Assembly: GCA_964626565.1 (NCBI GenBank)
Contig: CAZVFX010000204.1
Location: 1 to 8,265, forward strand
DNA from: CAZVFX01 sp964626565
GTDB lineage: Bacteria; Myxococcota_A; UBA9042; CAIXZC01
Direction of reading: 5' to 3'
DNA length: 8,265 nucleotides
Each line of letters opens with the position of its first letter. Position 1 is the stretch's first letter. This document shows, in pieces, positions 1 to 5,350 of the stretch. The notes below the pieces were generated by a model. The model saw only the letters and a list, made by a program, of their open reading frames with translations, ran no database searches and was not told the origin of the DNA. The position numbers were made by a program, and so were the translations under genes.

Positions 1-103
1 AGCGACGCCAGCCTCAGGAACACCGGCCCTGCCAACGCAACGAAGGCCCATCGGTGACCCTCAGGGTACTGATGGTGCCGAGTGCGGAAGGCCGGGGTGG
101 TGC

Positions 104-186
104 AAAGGCCCATGGTGTCTTCGAGATGGGGGTCGTTTCGATGGCGGCCGTTCCCTTGGGCTTGGGCGGCCGCAGACCGCCCCTAC
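104..186 (-). repeat. Copy A of an ~83-bp inverted dispersed-type element
   Basis: Read on the minus strand from 186, this begins GTAGGGGCGG, has a hairpin (GGGCGG / CCGCCC at 164-182, 7-nt loop), and ends near TCGAAGACACCAT and CCTTT. The same order of blocks recurs on the plus strand at 335-417. Over the first 24 bases the copies differ at only three positions. Two of these are paired stem positions that changed together (G-C to C-G), so the stem is preserved. This resembles REP-type extragenic palindromes; no transposase is visible in the window. Confidence 0.6.
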
Positions 187-230
187 CGAGATTGGGACGG
201 CCGAGGCGTTGATGTTGGTGGTGTATCTTG

Positions 231-247
231 CGGAGGTTGTTCCTCCG
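231..247. repeat. Hairpin CGGAGG-N5-CCTCCG
   Basis: A perfect 6-bp inverted repeat with a TTGTT loop, lying between the two inverted copies of the larger element. It is not followed by a T run on either strand, so it is not an obvious terminator. Confidence 0.5.
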
Positions 248-334
248 GGCCATCGCACTTGATAACGTCAAACCCGAAGGCACAAACCTCCACGCGATAT
301 CGTGCCGATTCGAAGACACCAAACCGGAGCATAC

Positions 335-417
335 GTAGGGGCCGTCCGCGGCGGCCCAGACCCAAAGGAACTACGCTTCACGCCGGCACCTATCGCTTCG
401 AAGGCACCATCGCCTTT
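335..417 (+). repeat. Copy B of the ~83-bp inverted dispersed-type element
   Basis: Begins GTAGGGGCCG and carries a hairpin GGGCCG / CGGCCC (339-357, 7-nt loop). It shares with copy A the blocks CCCA..CCCAA.GGAAC in the middle and TCGAAGGCACCAT plus GCCTTT at the end. It lies about 150 bp from copy A in opposite orientation. Both copies translate in one frame to an R-G-x-x-R-x-P-x-P-K-G-T-like peptide, but no start or domain supports coding. Confidence 0.6.
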
Positions 418-439
418 CCTGCATTTGCATAGGGGACGG

Positions 440-457
440 GGGGCGAAGATTCGCCCC
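440..457. repeat. Perfect 8-bp palindrome, 2-nt loop
   Basis: GGGGCGAA-GA-TTCGCCCC forms a perfect hairpin. It is preceded by the 14-mer AGGGGACGGGGGGC (431-444), which recurs exactly on the minus strand at 3699-3712. A second GGGGCGAA follows at 484-491, suggesting a nested or degenerate second copy. Confidence 0.6.
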
Positions 458-509
458 GGTGTGAGGCCGCGGTGTTGACTGTGGGGGGCGAACAATCTAG
501 CCCCTTTCC

Positions 510-543
510 GTCGCCTCCGGCGACACCTTTCCCGAGGGAAAGG
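510..543. repeat. Two adjacent hairpins
   Basis: GTCGCC-TCC-GGCGAC (510-524) is followed directly by CCTTTCCC-GA-GGGAAAGG (526-543). An alternative pairing joins CCCTTTCC at 502-509 with GGAAAGGG at 537-544. No U tract follows on either strand. The arrangement fits an extragenic palindromic element better than an intrinsic terminator. Confidence 0.5.
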
Positions 544-680
544 GCCTCTTATTCCGCCACCACCCGTGCTTCTGCCCCCTGACGACAGGCAAGGCGGGCC
601 CTTCTGTGGCGGGCCCGGAACGGCCGAGGCTCGTGCCGCCCTCCGGGCTCTCCGTCGCCTTCGGCTACGGGCATTTCGCC

Positions 681-712
681 GCCCCAGCCGCCCCAGCCGT
701 CCCAGCCGTCCC
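681..712. repeat. Short 9-bp tandem repeat
   Basis: About three and a half units of G[C/T]CCCAGCC, at 681-689, 690-698, 699-707 and partly from 708. An imperfect hairpin (652-670) lies immediately upstream. It is too short and irregular to be a CRISPR array. Confidence 0.6.
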
Positions 713-767
713 ATGTCTTTGCGGCGGAGTCGGCCGGCAGGCCTCAATCGCGCCCGGCGGTGCGCAC

Positions 768-796
768 TGGACGAGCGACGTGCGTGGGTGTAAAGT
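768..796 (+). promoter_or_regulatory. Weak candidate promoter for the small lipoprotein gene
   Basis: TGGACG (768-773) and TAAAGT (791-796) are 17 bp apart and each match a sigma70 consensus hexamer at 4 of 6 positions. The predicted start near 803 would leave a leader of only ~13 nt that still just includes the GGGAGG ribosome binding site. Such matches are common by chance in this composition. Confidence 0.22.
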
Positions 797-815
797 CGGC
801 GGGGGAGGCGATGTG

Positions 816-1277
816 ATGATGGAACGAACGGTTACGTTGGTTTGGGTGATTCTGATCCTGGCCGCGGCTTCATGCCGCGGCGAACAGCCGGCTCCCGGGC
901 CGTCGGGCGCGCCGGTGAGTATGCCGGAACAGCCGGCGGAAAAGACGGTTGCGCCGGAACCGGTAGTGGAACCGGCTTTTGGCGAGAAAGAGTGGGCGGT
1001 CGCTTGCAACTTCGCAGTGGACCTGCTCAAAGACGAAACCGACCGCAGATTCGCAGAGCAGTTTGCCCAGGCGGCAGGTGCGGACAAGGAAGTCCTGGAG
1101 AGAACCCGGAAGGGGATGATGGACGAACTGGACCAGGCGGTTGGGAAGTGCATGGCCAGGCTCAAAGGCCTGAAAGAGGCCAGAGCCCGGAAGGCCTGCA
1201 AGTGCCTCAACGATTCCCGCGACATCAAAGAATTGAAAGCCTGCGATCCCCTGATGCAGCCTGAGGATTCCCCCTAG
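816..1277 (+). CDS. Small Cys-containing lipoprotein, function unknown
   Basis: A 153-residue protein. The start at 816 is chosen because GGGGGAGG (801-808) lies 7 bases upstream and because the N-terminus is then a typical lipoprotein signal: a hydrophobic stretch (residues 6-18) ending in A-A-A-S-C, with Cys20 as the lipidation site. A Pro/Ala/Glu-rich linker (21-55) follows. The C-terminal part (56-145) is mostly charged and probably helical, with five further cysteines (64, 112, 128, 130, 143), including a C-K-C pair. These could form disulfides in the periplasm or on the surface. I do not recognise the family. Its stop overlaps by 4 bases the stop of the convergent AgmX/PglI-domain gene, leaving no room for a terminator between them. 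The frame is open farther upstream, but that extension is low-complexity repeat sequence. Confidence 0.8.
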   Translation: MMERTVTLVWVILILAAASCRGEQPAPGPSGAPVSMPEQPAEKTVAPEPVVEPAFGEKEWAVACNFAVDLLKDETDRRFAEQFAQAAGADKEVLERTRKGMMDELDQAVGKCMARLKGLKEARARKACKCLNDSRDIKELKACDPLMQPEDSP

Positions 1278-2023
1278 TCCTCCTCGTTGCGAAATCGGTA
1301 TGGAATGTGGACGGTTACCGGAGCGTGCTCCGGAGGCTCGAACTTCAGCCCCGAGATAACGTTCATCACACACCCTTCGAAAAAGGCGTGGTTCATCTCC
1401 GATTCTGCGGCGCTGATGTCGATAATGGTTGCGACCTCGGCATTCTCAGAGTCTTTTCCGATAGTGAACTGGATCGTCAGCTTGCCGGCCAGGCCCGGGG
1501 TTGTAGCCGCCCAATCGTCATAGCACTGCCGGTACGCTTCGGTGTTGCTGAGCAGCGCCTCATGAATAGACTCCTTGTCGAGCCCCCAGACCATTACGTC
1601 CCCGGATAGTGCATCCCTCTGTTCCTCCACTACGTCCGCGGGTGGGAGGGGTGCTGGTGCGGGCGGGAGGGGTGCTGGTGCGGGCGGGGTCTCTGGCGCG
1701 GGCGGCTCTGCGGCCGCGCTCTTATGCGCAGGCGCTGGAGCGGGCGAGGCCGGGGAAGGTTGCTCTTCCTTGCGGGGTGGGGCGGGCGGGGCCGAAGGCC
1801 GCGAGGTGCTGGTGTTGTCCACCTTTGCTTTGGCTGCCGGGGCGGGGGACTTGGCGGAAGGGGGATGCTCGTCTCCCTCGGGTTCCGGAGGGGGATCCTT
1901 GGAGATGGAAGTGGAATGCCGGGAAGCCTCGTCCGGTCCACCGTCACCACCTCCGTCAACGAACGCCCAATACGCAACTGCAAATGCGGCCAGTAGCCCT
2001 ACGGCAAATACAATGCGGTTCAA
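1274..2023 (-). CDS. Membrane-anchored AgmX/PglI C-terminal domain (TonB-like) protein
   Basis: A 249-residue protein starting at TTG (2023-2021). A strong GGGAGG lies 9 bases upstream, and this start places a transmembrane anchor at residues 4-22. In-frame starts farther up would add an Arg-rich tail that overlaps the preceding gene. Residues 23-140 form a Pro/Ala/Ser/Glu-rich linker able to span the periplasm. Residues ~150-246 match the AgmX/PglI C-terminal domain as I know it: an A-Y-R-Q-C-Y motif (168-173), a G-K-L-T-I-Q-F-T-I core, a second conserved Cys (218), L-K-F-E-P-P, and a terminal I-P-Y-R-F strand. The two cysteines probably pair. In Myxococcota this domain is linked to gliding and envelope machinery and resembles TonB-type energy transducers. 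It is the last gene of the probable operon with the two barrel proteins, 62 bp downstream of the second. Its exact partner is unknown. Confidence 0.85.
   Translation of the reverse strand: MNRIVFAVGLLAAFAVAYWAFVDGGGDGGPDEASRHSTSISKDPPPEPEGDEHPPSAKSPAPAAKAKVDNTSTSRPSAPPAPPRKEEQPSPASPAPAPAHKSAAAEPPAPETPPAPAPLPPAPAPLPPADVVEEQRDALSGDVMVWGLDKESIHEALLSNTEAYRQCYDDWAATTPGLAGKLTIQFTIGKDSENAEVATIIDISAAESEMNHAFFEGCVMNVISGLKFEPPEHAPVTVHIPYRFRNEED
1644..1685. repeat. 21-bp perfect tandem repeat inside the Pro-rich linker
   Basis: Two exact 21-bp units (1644-1664 and 1665-1685). Each encodes seven residues of the minus-strand linker (P-A-P-A-P-L-P type), so gain or loss of a unit changes linker length without shifting the frame. 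Confidence 0.8.
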
Positions 2024-2085
2024 GGTGTATACCTCCCGGGACCAACATACGCCGCCGCGGCACAGGCCGTCAACCAAAGTTGAGG

Positions 2086-2790
2086 CTAGAAACCGATGAA
2101 GAAATCGGAGCCGAAAAACGCCTTGGGAGTGGCGCGCCAGTCGTTGCGATCGGGTGACGCGAGGGACGCGAATTCTTCGCCTTTGGTGTTGTGTTTGAAC
2201 ACCCCCACCGGGCTTACGGCCGCGTACGCCCGATACCCCCATACCATCTTGTCATCCCTTCCCAGATGCTGGGTGAACTCCCAGCCGATGGGGATAAACA
2301 AACCGTCGTAGCTCCAGGAATCCTCGTCGAACCGTTGCGCGCCGCTGCCATACCAGGCTCCGGTCATGAACCAGTTGCCGAACTGGCCTGCCGACCCAGA
2401 CCTGGCGCCCAGCGCAACCGTGGTGCCGACGTGAGAAGCAAAGGGCATCGTGGGGCCCCCTTCTTCATCGCCCGCGAGCAGGTCGAAATGGAAGCCCATA
2501 TCCAGCAGGCTGCAGCGGACGTTGTCGCCGGTGTACGAGAACAACCGGACCCCCAAATGGAATCCGACAATCGGCGATGCGCTGATGGTGAAGAGATCCA
2601 CCTGTCCGCTATTCAGAAGCCGGGCCAGCGACGGTTGTGCCGACTTGTATTCTTCCTCTCTGAATTCCGACGGCAGGTCGTACCAATCGTCCGCGTGCGC
2701 CGAGGGGCAGGGTAGGGCTGTCAACAACGCCGCGACCATGGATGCGCAGAGTAGATGTTTTATGGAAACCGATCGGGCTGGATAAGTCAT
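2086..2790 (-). CDS. Outer-membrane beta-barrel-like protein (paralog 2)
   Basis: A 234-residue exported protein. ATG at 2790 has GGAGGT 7 bases upstream. A Sec signal peptide (hydrophobic core ~12-26) ends in A-H-A before D34. The mature part has alternating hydrophobic and aromatic stretches and ends in G-S-D-F-F-I-G-F. A C-terminal Phe in such a strand is typical of the BAM insertion signal, so an outer-membrane barrel is likely; at ~200 residues an 8-strand barrel is plausible. It is clearly paralogous to the gene 20 bp upstream: both have A-D-D-W after cleavage, G-N-W-F-M-T-G-A-W-Y-G-S-G (138-150 here), G-W-E-F-T-x-H, V-W-G-x-R-A-Y and S-D-x-F-I-G-F. It differs in a shorter region after the signal peptide. 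I do not recognise a named family or substrate. It is probably co-transcribed with its paralog and the AgmX/PglI-domain gene. Confidence 0.8.
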   Translation of the reverse strand: MTYPARSVSIKHLLCASMVAALLTALPCPSAHADDWYDLPSEFREEEYKSAQPSLARLLNSGQVDLFTISASPIVGFHLGVRLFSYTGDNVRCSLLDMGFHFDLLAGDEEGGPTMPFASHVGTTVALGARSGSAGQFGNWFMTGAWYGSGAQRFDEDSWSYDGLFIPIGWEFTQHLGRDDKMVWGYRAYAAVSPVGVFKHNTKGEEFASLASPDRNDWRATPKAFFGSDFFIGF

Positions 2791-2810
2791 ATCGCTACCT
2801 CCGTGGCGCG

Positions 2811-3581
2811 CTAGAAACCGATGAACAGGTCCGACGCAAAAAAGATCTTTGGAAGGCTGCGCCAGTCCTCCCCCCCTGAAAACAAGCCGAGAACCGCTCC
2901 GTCATCCCCACTCCACTTGTCCTCCTCGAACTTCCCCAACGGACTGATCGCCCCATAGGCTCTAAAACCCCACACGGTGGAGTCTTCCTTCCCGAAGTGG
3001 TGCGTGAACTCCCAGCCCAGAGGAATGTACAGCCCTCCGAACGTATAGCCCGAATTGTCCGGCCCGACGCTGCCTGAGCCGTACCAGGCCCCGGTCATGA
3101 ACCAGTTGCCGGACTGGCCCCGCTCGCCGCTCCGCCTGCCGATGCAGAAGGTGGGACCGATGTGGCTCACCGAATCGGCACCGTGGTTGTCGGAGATGCT
3201 TCCCGCAATTGCATCCATGTGTATTCCCATATCGAAGGCTGTGAAGCGGAAGTTGTCATAGGTGCGGGAGAAGACGCGCAGGCCGAGGTGCATTCCGACG
3301 AGCACCGAGATGCTGAACGTGGCGAAATCCCGTTGCACGGGGAAGGTCCGCTTGATCCGCGCAGGTTTTACGCGTACGGTCGGTTCGTGCGCTTCCGTCT
3401 CTTCGACGGGGGGCTCCTTCCTGGTCTTCCTCCAATCGTCAAGGTCCGCTTTCAACTCCGGCGGGTAGTAGAACCAGTCATCAGCCAGCGCGCCGGGGCT
3501 TGCCAAGGTAGTGGCGAGCAGCACCGTAAGAGTCAGACAGAGCGTGCGCCCTGAAAACGTGTTTGAAATGGATCTTGTCAT
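2811..3581 (-). CDS. Outer-membrane beta-barrel-like protein (paralog 1)
   Basis: A 256-residue exported protein, first gene of the probable three-gene operon. The start at 3581 is preferred over an ATG eight codons upstream because GGAGGAAGG lies 4 bases before it, with its core GGAGG 7 bases away. The signal peptide (hydrophobic 13-30) ends in A-L-A before D34. Residues ~49-81 form a charged, Pro-containing insert (Lys/Glu/Arg-rich) absent from its neighbour; it may be a periplasmic plug or linker. The remainder aligns throughout with the downstream paralog, including G-N-W-F-M-T-G-A-W-Y-G-S-G (158-170), I-P-L-G-W-E-F-T-H-H, V-W-G-F-R-A-Y-G-A-I-S-P-L-G and the C-terminal S-D-L-F-I-G-F, ending in Phe as BAM substrates do. 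Even the DNA over the stop codons is the same (CTAGAAACCGATGAA at 2086 and 2811). The specific role is unknown. Confidence 0.8.
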   Translation of the reverse strand: MTRSISNTFSGRTLCLTLTVLLATTLASPGALADDWFYYPPELKADLDDWRKTRKEPPVEETEAHEPTVRVKPARIKRTFPVQRDFATFSISVLVGMHLGLRVFSRTYDNFRFTAFDMGIHMDAIAGSISDNHGADSVSHIGPTFCIGRRSGERGQSGNWFMTGAWYGSGSVGPDNSGYTFGGLYIPLGWEFTHHFGKEDSTVWGFRAYGAISPLGKFEEDKWSGDDGAVLGLFSGGEDWRSLPKIFFASDLFIGF

Positions 3582-3661
3582 GTGCCTTCCTCCGCACGAA
3601 GACACATTGCAACAGCCGTGCCGACCATGTTTTCTAACCTTCCTTGAACCGGCAGATAATC

Positions 3662-3692
3662 TGTATGTTCACGTCGAGGATAGTTGGGTCAA
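3662..3692 (-). promoter_or_regulatory. Weak candidate promoter for the barrel/AgmX operon
   Basis: On the minus strand TTGACC (3692-3687) matches the -35 consensus at 5 of 6 positions. The -10 is poor: the best choices 17-19 bp downstream are AACATA or CATACA. It lies about 80 bases upstream of the first operon gene, in the only gap available for its promoter. Confidence 0.25.
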
Positions 3693-3717
3693 AAAACAGC
3701 CCCCCGTCCCCTGTTTT
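3693..3717 (-). terminator. Possible terminator: A/T-rich stem, G-rich loop, T run
   Basis: Read leftward, AAAACAG (3717-3711) pairs with CTGTTTT (3699-3693) around an 11-nt G-rich loop, and the T run continues to 3691. It lies just beyond the duplicated block, downstream of the FHA-GAF gene and its remnant, where a terminator is expected. The stem has few G-C pairs, so this is weak. Its loop side also carries the 14-mer seen at 431-444, so it may be a dispersed repeat instead. Confidence 0.3.
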
Positions 3718-3720
3718 GGG

Positions 3721-3780
3721 CCGTTTGGAACGGTGGCGGCGGCGGACCGTGGTTGGGGCATCAGTGCTCCCAGTGGAGCA
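3721..3780. repeat. Two small hairpins in the duplicated 3' flank (copy 1)
   Basis: CCGTT-TGG-AACGG (3721-3733) and TGCTCC-CAGT-GGAGCA (3765-3780). The same pair occurs in copy 2 at 4159-4171 and 4203-4218, just after the stop codon of the intact gene. Neither is followed by a clear T run on the minus strand, so termination there would be inefficient if it occurs. Confidence 0.45.
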
Positions 3781-3818
3781 TGGGTGCGGCGCAAGGGAAT
3801 TGAGGCGGGATTGGCGGC

Positions 3819-4146
3819 TCAGGGGGCAAGCCGCAAGGAGATCTGCTGCAGGAATGAGAGGTCGTCGGCTGCGAATTCGGGGCGGTCGGGCCCCAGGCGG
3901 TCGCAGTAGAGGACCCCCACAACAGCATCGTTGCTGAAGATGGGCTGGGCGAGGGCGGACGACGGTGCGGGACCGCCCCCCTTGGTGGCCCGGGCAGCCA
4001 CTGCCTGGCCGGTGGATATGGCCTTGGACATGAGCGGCTTGGCCGGCGGGACCCGGCCCAGCTCAGGGGCCAGGCCCGGGCGGGGGTGGTGGGCCTCAAG
4101 CCCCCAGCCGCCCTGCTCGTTCTTCGTGAGAAAAAGCACCCGGTCG
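3819..4146 (-). pseudogene. Duplicated 3' remnant of the FHA-GAF gene (GAF C-terminal part)
   Basis: Encodes residues equivalent to 215-322 of the intact protein, from D-R-V-L-F-L to the terminal S-L-R-L-A-P and TGA. There are no changes, but the start codon, FHA domain and first part of the GAF domain are missing. The remnant remains in frame with the duplicated 3' flank. An open frame runs from the TGA of the intact gene at 4257 through to 3819, with an in-frame TTG at 4232 that could in principle start a 137-residue product, but no good ribosome binding site was noted there. It is a by-product of the tandem duplication, either genuine and very recent or an assembly error. Confidence 0.8.
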
Positions 4147-4584
4147 CCCTGTTTTGGGCCGTTTGGAACGGTGGCGGCGGCGGACCGTGGTTGGGGCATC
4201 AGTGCTCCCAGTGGAGCATGGGTGCGGCGCAAGGGAATTGAGGCGGGATTGGCGGCTCAGGGGGCAAGCCGCAAGGAGATCTGCTGCAGGAATGAGAGGT
4301 CGTCGGCTGCGAATTCGGGGCGGTCGGGCCCCAGGCGGTCGCAGTAGAGGACCCCCACAACAGCATCGTTGCTGAAGATGGGCTGGGCGAGGGCGGACGA
4401 CGGTGCGGGACCGCCCCCCTTGGTGGCCCGGGCAGCCACTGCCTGGCCGGTGGATATGGCCTTGGACATGAGCGGCTTGGCCGGCGGGACCCGGCCCAGC
4501 TCAGGGGCCAGGCCCGGGCGGGGGTGGTGGGCCTCAAGCCCCCAGCCGCCCTGCTCGTTCTTCGTGAGAAAAAGCACCCGGTCG
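4147..4584. repeat. 438-bp perfect direct tandem duplication, copy 2
   Basis: The copy that forms the real 3' end of the intact FHA-GAF gene. Its right end falls at the third base of codon 214 of that gene. Its left end abuts copy 1 at the junction CGGTCG|CCCTG. I see no long flanking homology that would explain the duplication by ordinary recombination. Confidence 0.95.
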
Positions 4585-5225
4585 GCCCCGATGTGCAGGT
4601 TTACCGAAGCGCCCACTTCGGCCAGGAGCTGGGGGCGAGGCAGCCCCTTGGAAACCACCGATGCCAGGCGTACCAGTTCCATCAAGCGCTCGCGCAAATC
4701 GGTGCCGCCGGACGCCCCGGTCTTTTTGGTGGCGTCGACGAATTCGGTGGGCTGATCGGTTTCGTCGGACTTCTCCTTTCTACCCATGCCGTAGTCCAGC
4801 GCGTGGGCAGAGCGCTGTTCGAAACGCAGATTCGTCGAGCCGACCGTAACGATTGCGCCTTCGTTCAGCGTCGCTTTGCTGATCCGCTTTCCGTCGAGGC
4901 GTGTGCCGAACTTACTGTTCATGTCCACAACCTCAAATCCGGCGTCTCCGCCCCTCACCAGGCAGTGCTTGCGGGAGACGTCGGAATCGGGTACCTGCAC
5001 CGCATTTGCAGGCGCCCTTCCGATGGTCACCGGCCGTTCGGTGAGCCGATAGGTGCGGCCTGCGTTGGCGCCATCAAGCACCACGAGCCACGCCCCGACC
5101 CGCTGGTCAGCGGTGAGGGAAAACCCATCTTCCCAGCCGGCGGCCGAAGGCTGGCCCCCGGCGGGAGGGGCGCCGTCTTTGCCACCAAAGCGATTTAGTA
5201 CTGAAAAACCTACGAACAAGAGCAT
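4257..5225 (-). CDS. FHA-GAF domain signalling protein
   Basis: A 322-residue protein starting at ATG 5225, with GGAGGT 6 bases upstream. Residues 1-12 are weakly hydrophobic, too short for a sure membrane anchor. An FHA domain spans ~45-136 with its hallmark residues: I-G-R (68-70), S-R-K-H (84-87) and N-S-K-F-G-T (103-108). FHA domains bind phosphothreonine peptides, so a Ser/Thr kinase partner is expected, but none is in the window. A charged linker (~137-172) leads to a GAF-type domain (~174-322) with V-L-F-L-T-K-N, Q-P-I-F-S-N-D-A-V-V-G-V-L-Y-C-D-R (281-297) and a terminal D-D-L-x-F-L-Q-Q-I helix. GAF domains sense small ligands or dimerise. FHA-GAF pairings are common in Myxococcota signalling proteins. 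The 3' third lies inside the 438-bp duplication. It is transcribed divergently from the Cys-rich lipoprotein at 5391. Confidence 0.88.
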   Translation of the reverse strand: MLLFVGFSVLNRFGGKDGAPPAGGQPSAAGWEDGFSLTADQRVGAWLVVLDGANAGRTYRLTERPVTIGRAPANAVQVPDSDVSRKHCLVRGGDAGFEVVDMNSKFGTRLDGKRISKATLNEGAIVTVGSTNLRFEQRSAHALDYGMGRKEKSDETDQPTEFVDATKKTGASGGTDLRERLMELVRLASVVSKGLPRPQLLAEVGASVNLHIGADRVLFLTKNEQGGWGLEAHHPRPGLAPELGRVPPAKPLMSKAISTGQAVAARATKGGGPAPSSALAQPIFSNDAVVGVLYCDRLGPDRPEFAADDLSFLQQISLRLAP

Positions 5226-5261
5226 ACAACCACCTCCGAAACGCGCGCGAAGCGCATTTTC

Positions 5262-5290
5262 ATCCTAACAACGAACCCGGGCGCGGACAA
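5262..5290 (-). promoter_or_regulatory. Candidate promoter of the FHA-GAF gene
   Basis: On the minus strand TTGTCC (5290-5285) and TAGGAT (5267-5262) are separated by exactly 17 bp, each matching the sigma70 hexamer at 4 positions. The start near 5255 would give a ~30-nt leader carrying the GGAGGT ribosome binding site. Confidence 0.45.
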
Positions 5291-5321
5291 CAGTAAACCG
5301 GAGGTTTTCACTCGCACCGGT

Positions 5322-5350
5322 TTGCGCACCTCCAGGTCGGGCTGTATACT
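5322..5350 (+). promoter_or_regulatory. Candidate promoter of the Cys-rich lipoprotein gene
   Basis: TTGCGC (5322-5327) and TATACT (5345-5350) lie 17 bp apart. The -10 matches consensus at 5 of 6 positions. The predicted start near 5357 gives a ~34-nt leader. An inverted pair GGAGGT (5300-5305) / ACCTCC (5328-5333) brackets the -35, a possible but unproven operator. Confidence 0.5.

Larger units (their letters stand above)
1..800. other. Gene-free, palindrome-rich intergenic region
   Basis: No reading frame here shows a signal peptide, a recognisable domain or a convincing ribosome binding site. The frames that stay open overlap each other on both strands and translate to Arg/Pro/Gly-rich low-complexity peptides, as expected of GC-rich non-coding DNA. 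The region is instead full of hairpins (164-182, 231-247, 339-357, 440-457, 510-524, 526-543, 652-670) and a 9-bp tandem repeat (681-712). A short plus-strand frame open from base 1 ends with TGA at 55-57; it could be the tail of an upstream gene, but 18 codons are too few to judge. Confidence 0.6.
3709..4146. repeat. 438-bp perfect direct tandem duplication, copy 1
   Basis: Matches 4147-4584 at an offset of 438 bases. The match fails immediately outside both ends (3708 vs 4146; 4147 vs 4585), so the two units abut exactly. The unit contains the last 108 codons plus stop of the FHA-GAF gene and 110 bp of its 3' flank. The length is exactly 146 codons, so the frame is kept. Confidence 0.95.

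Noticed and set aside
1..57. Plus-strand frame open from the window edge ending at TGA
   Set aside because: Only 18 codons; too short to call a partial gene.
681..712. Possible CRISPR-like short repeats
   Set aside because: The 9-bp units are contiguous with no spacers, and no cas genes are present.
268..747. Long minus-strand open frame in the left intergenic region
   Set aside because: Arg/Gly-rich low-complexity translation with R-L-G-R repeats that come from the 9-bp tandem repeat. No domain or signal was seen, and it overlaps other open frames.
606..815. N-terminal extension of the small lipoprotein gene
   Set aside because: The extension translates the tandem repeat region. A good ribosome binding site and lipoprotein signal support the start at 816.
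665..1228. Long open frame antisense to the small lipoprotein gene
   Set aside because: The sense strand has a lipobox, ribosome binding site and a coherent protein; the antisense translation has none.
1575..2099. Gly/Ala-rich plus-strand open frame
   Set aside because: It is the complement of the Pro/Ala-rich linker of the minus-strand gene; GC skew keeps it open.
2024..2242. N-terminal extension of the AgmX/PglI-domain gene
   Set aside because: It would overlap the preceding barrel gene and place an Arg-rich tail before the membrane anchor. TTG at 2023 has a strong ribosome binding site.
3655..3660. GATAAT as a plus-strand -10 element
   Set aside because: No suitably spaced -35 and no plus-strand gene follows.
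4159..4218. Intrinsic terminator right after the FHA-GAF stop codon
   Set aside because: The hairpins are short and lack a following T run on the minus strand; recorded only as hairpins.
4524..5198. Plus-strand open frame opposite the FHA-GAF gene
   Set aside because: Clear FHA and GAF motifs are on the minus strand; the plus frame shows no domain.
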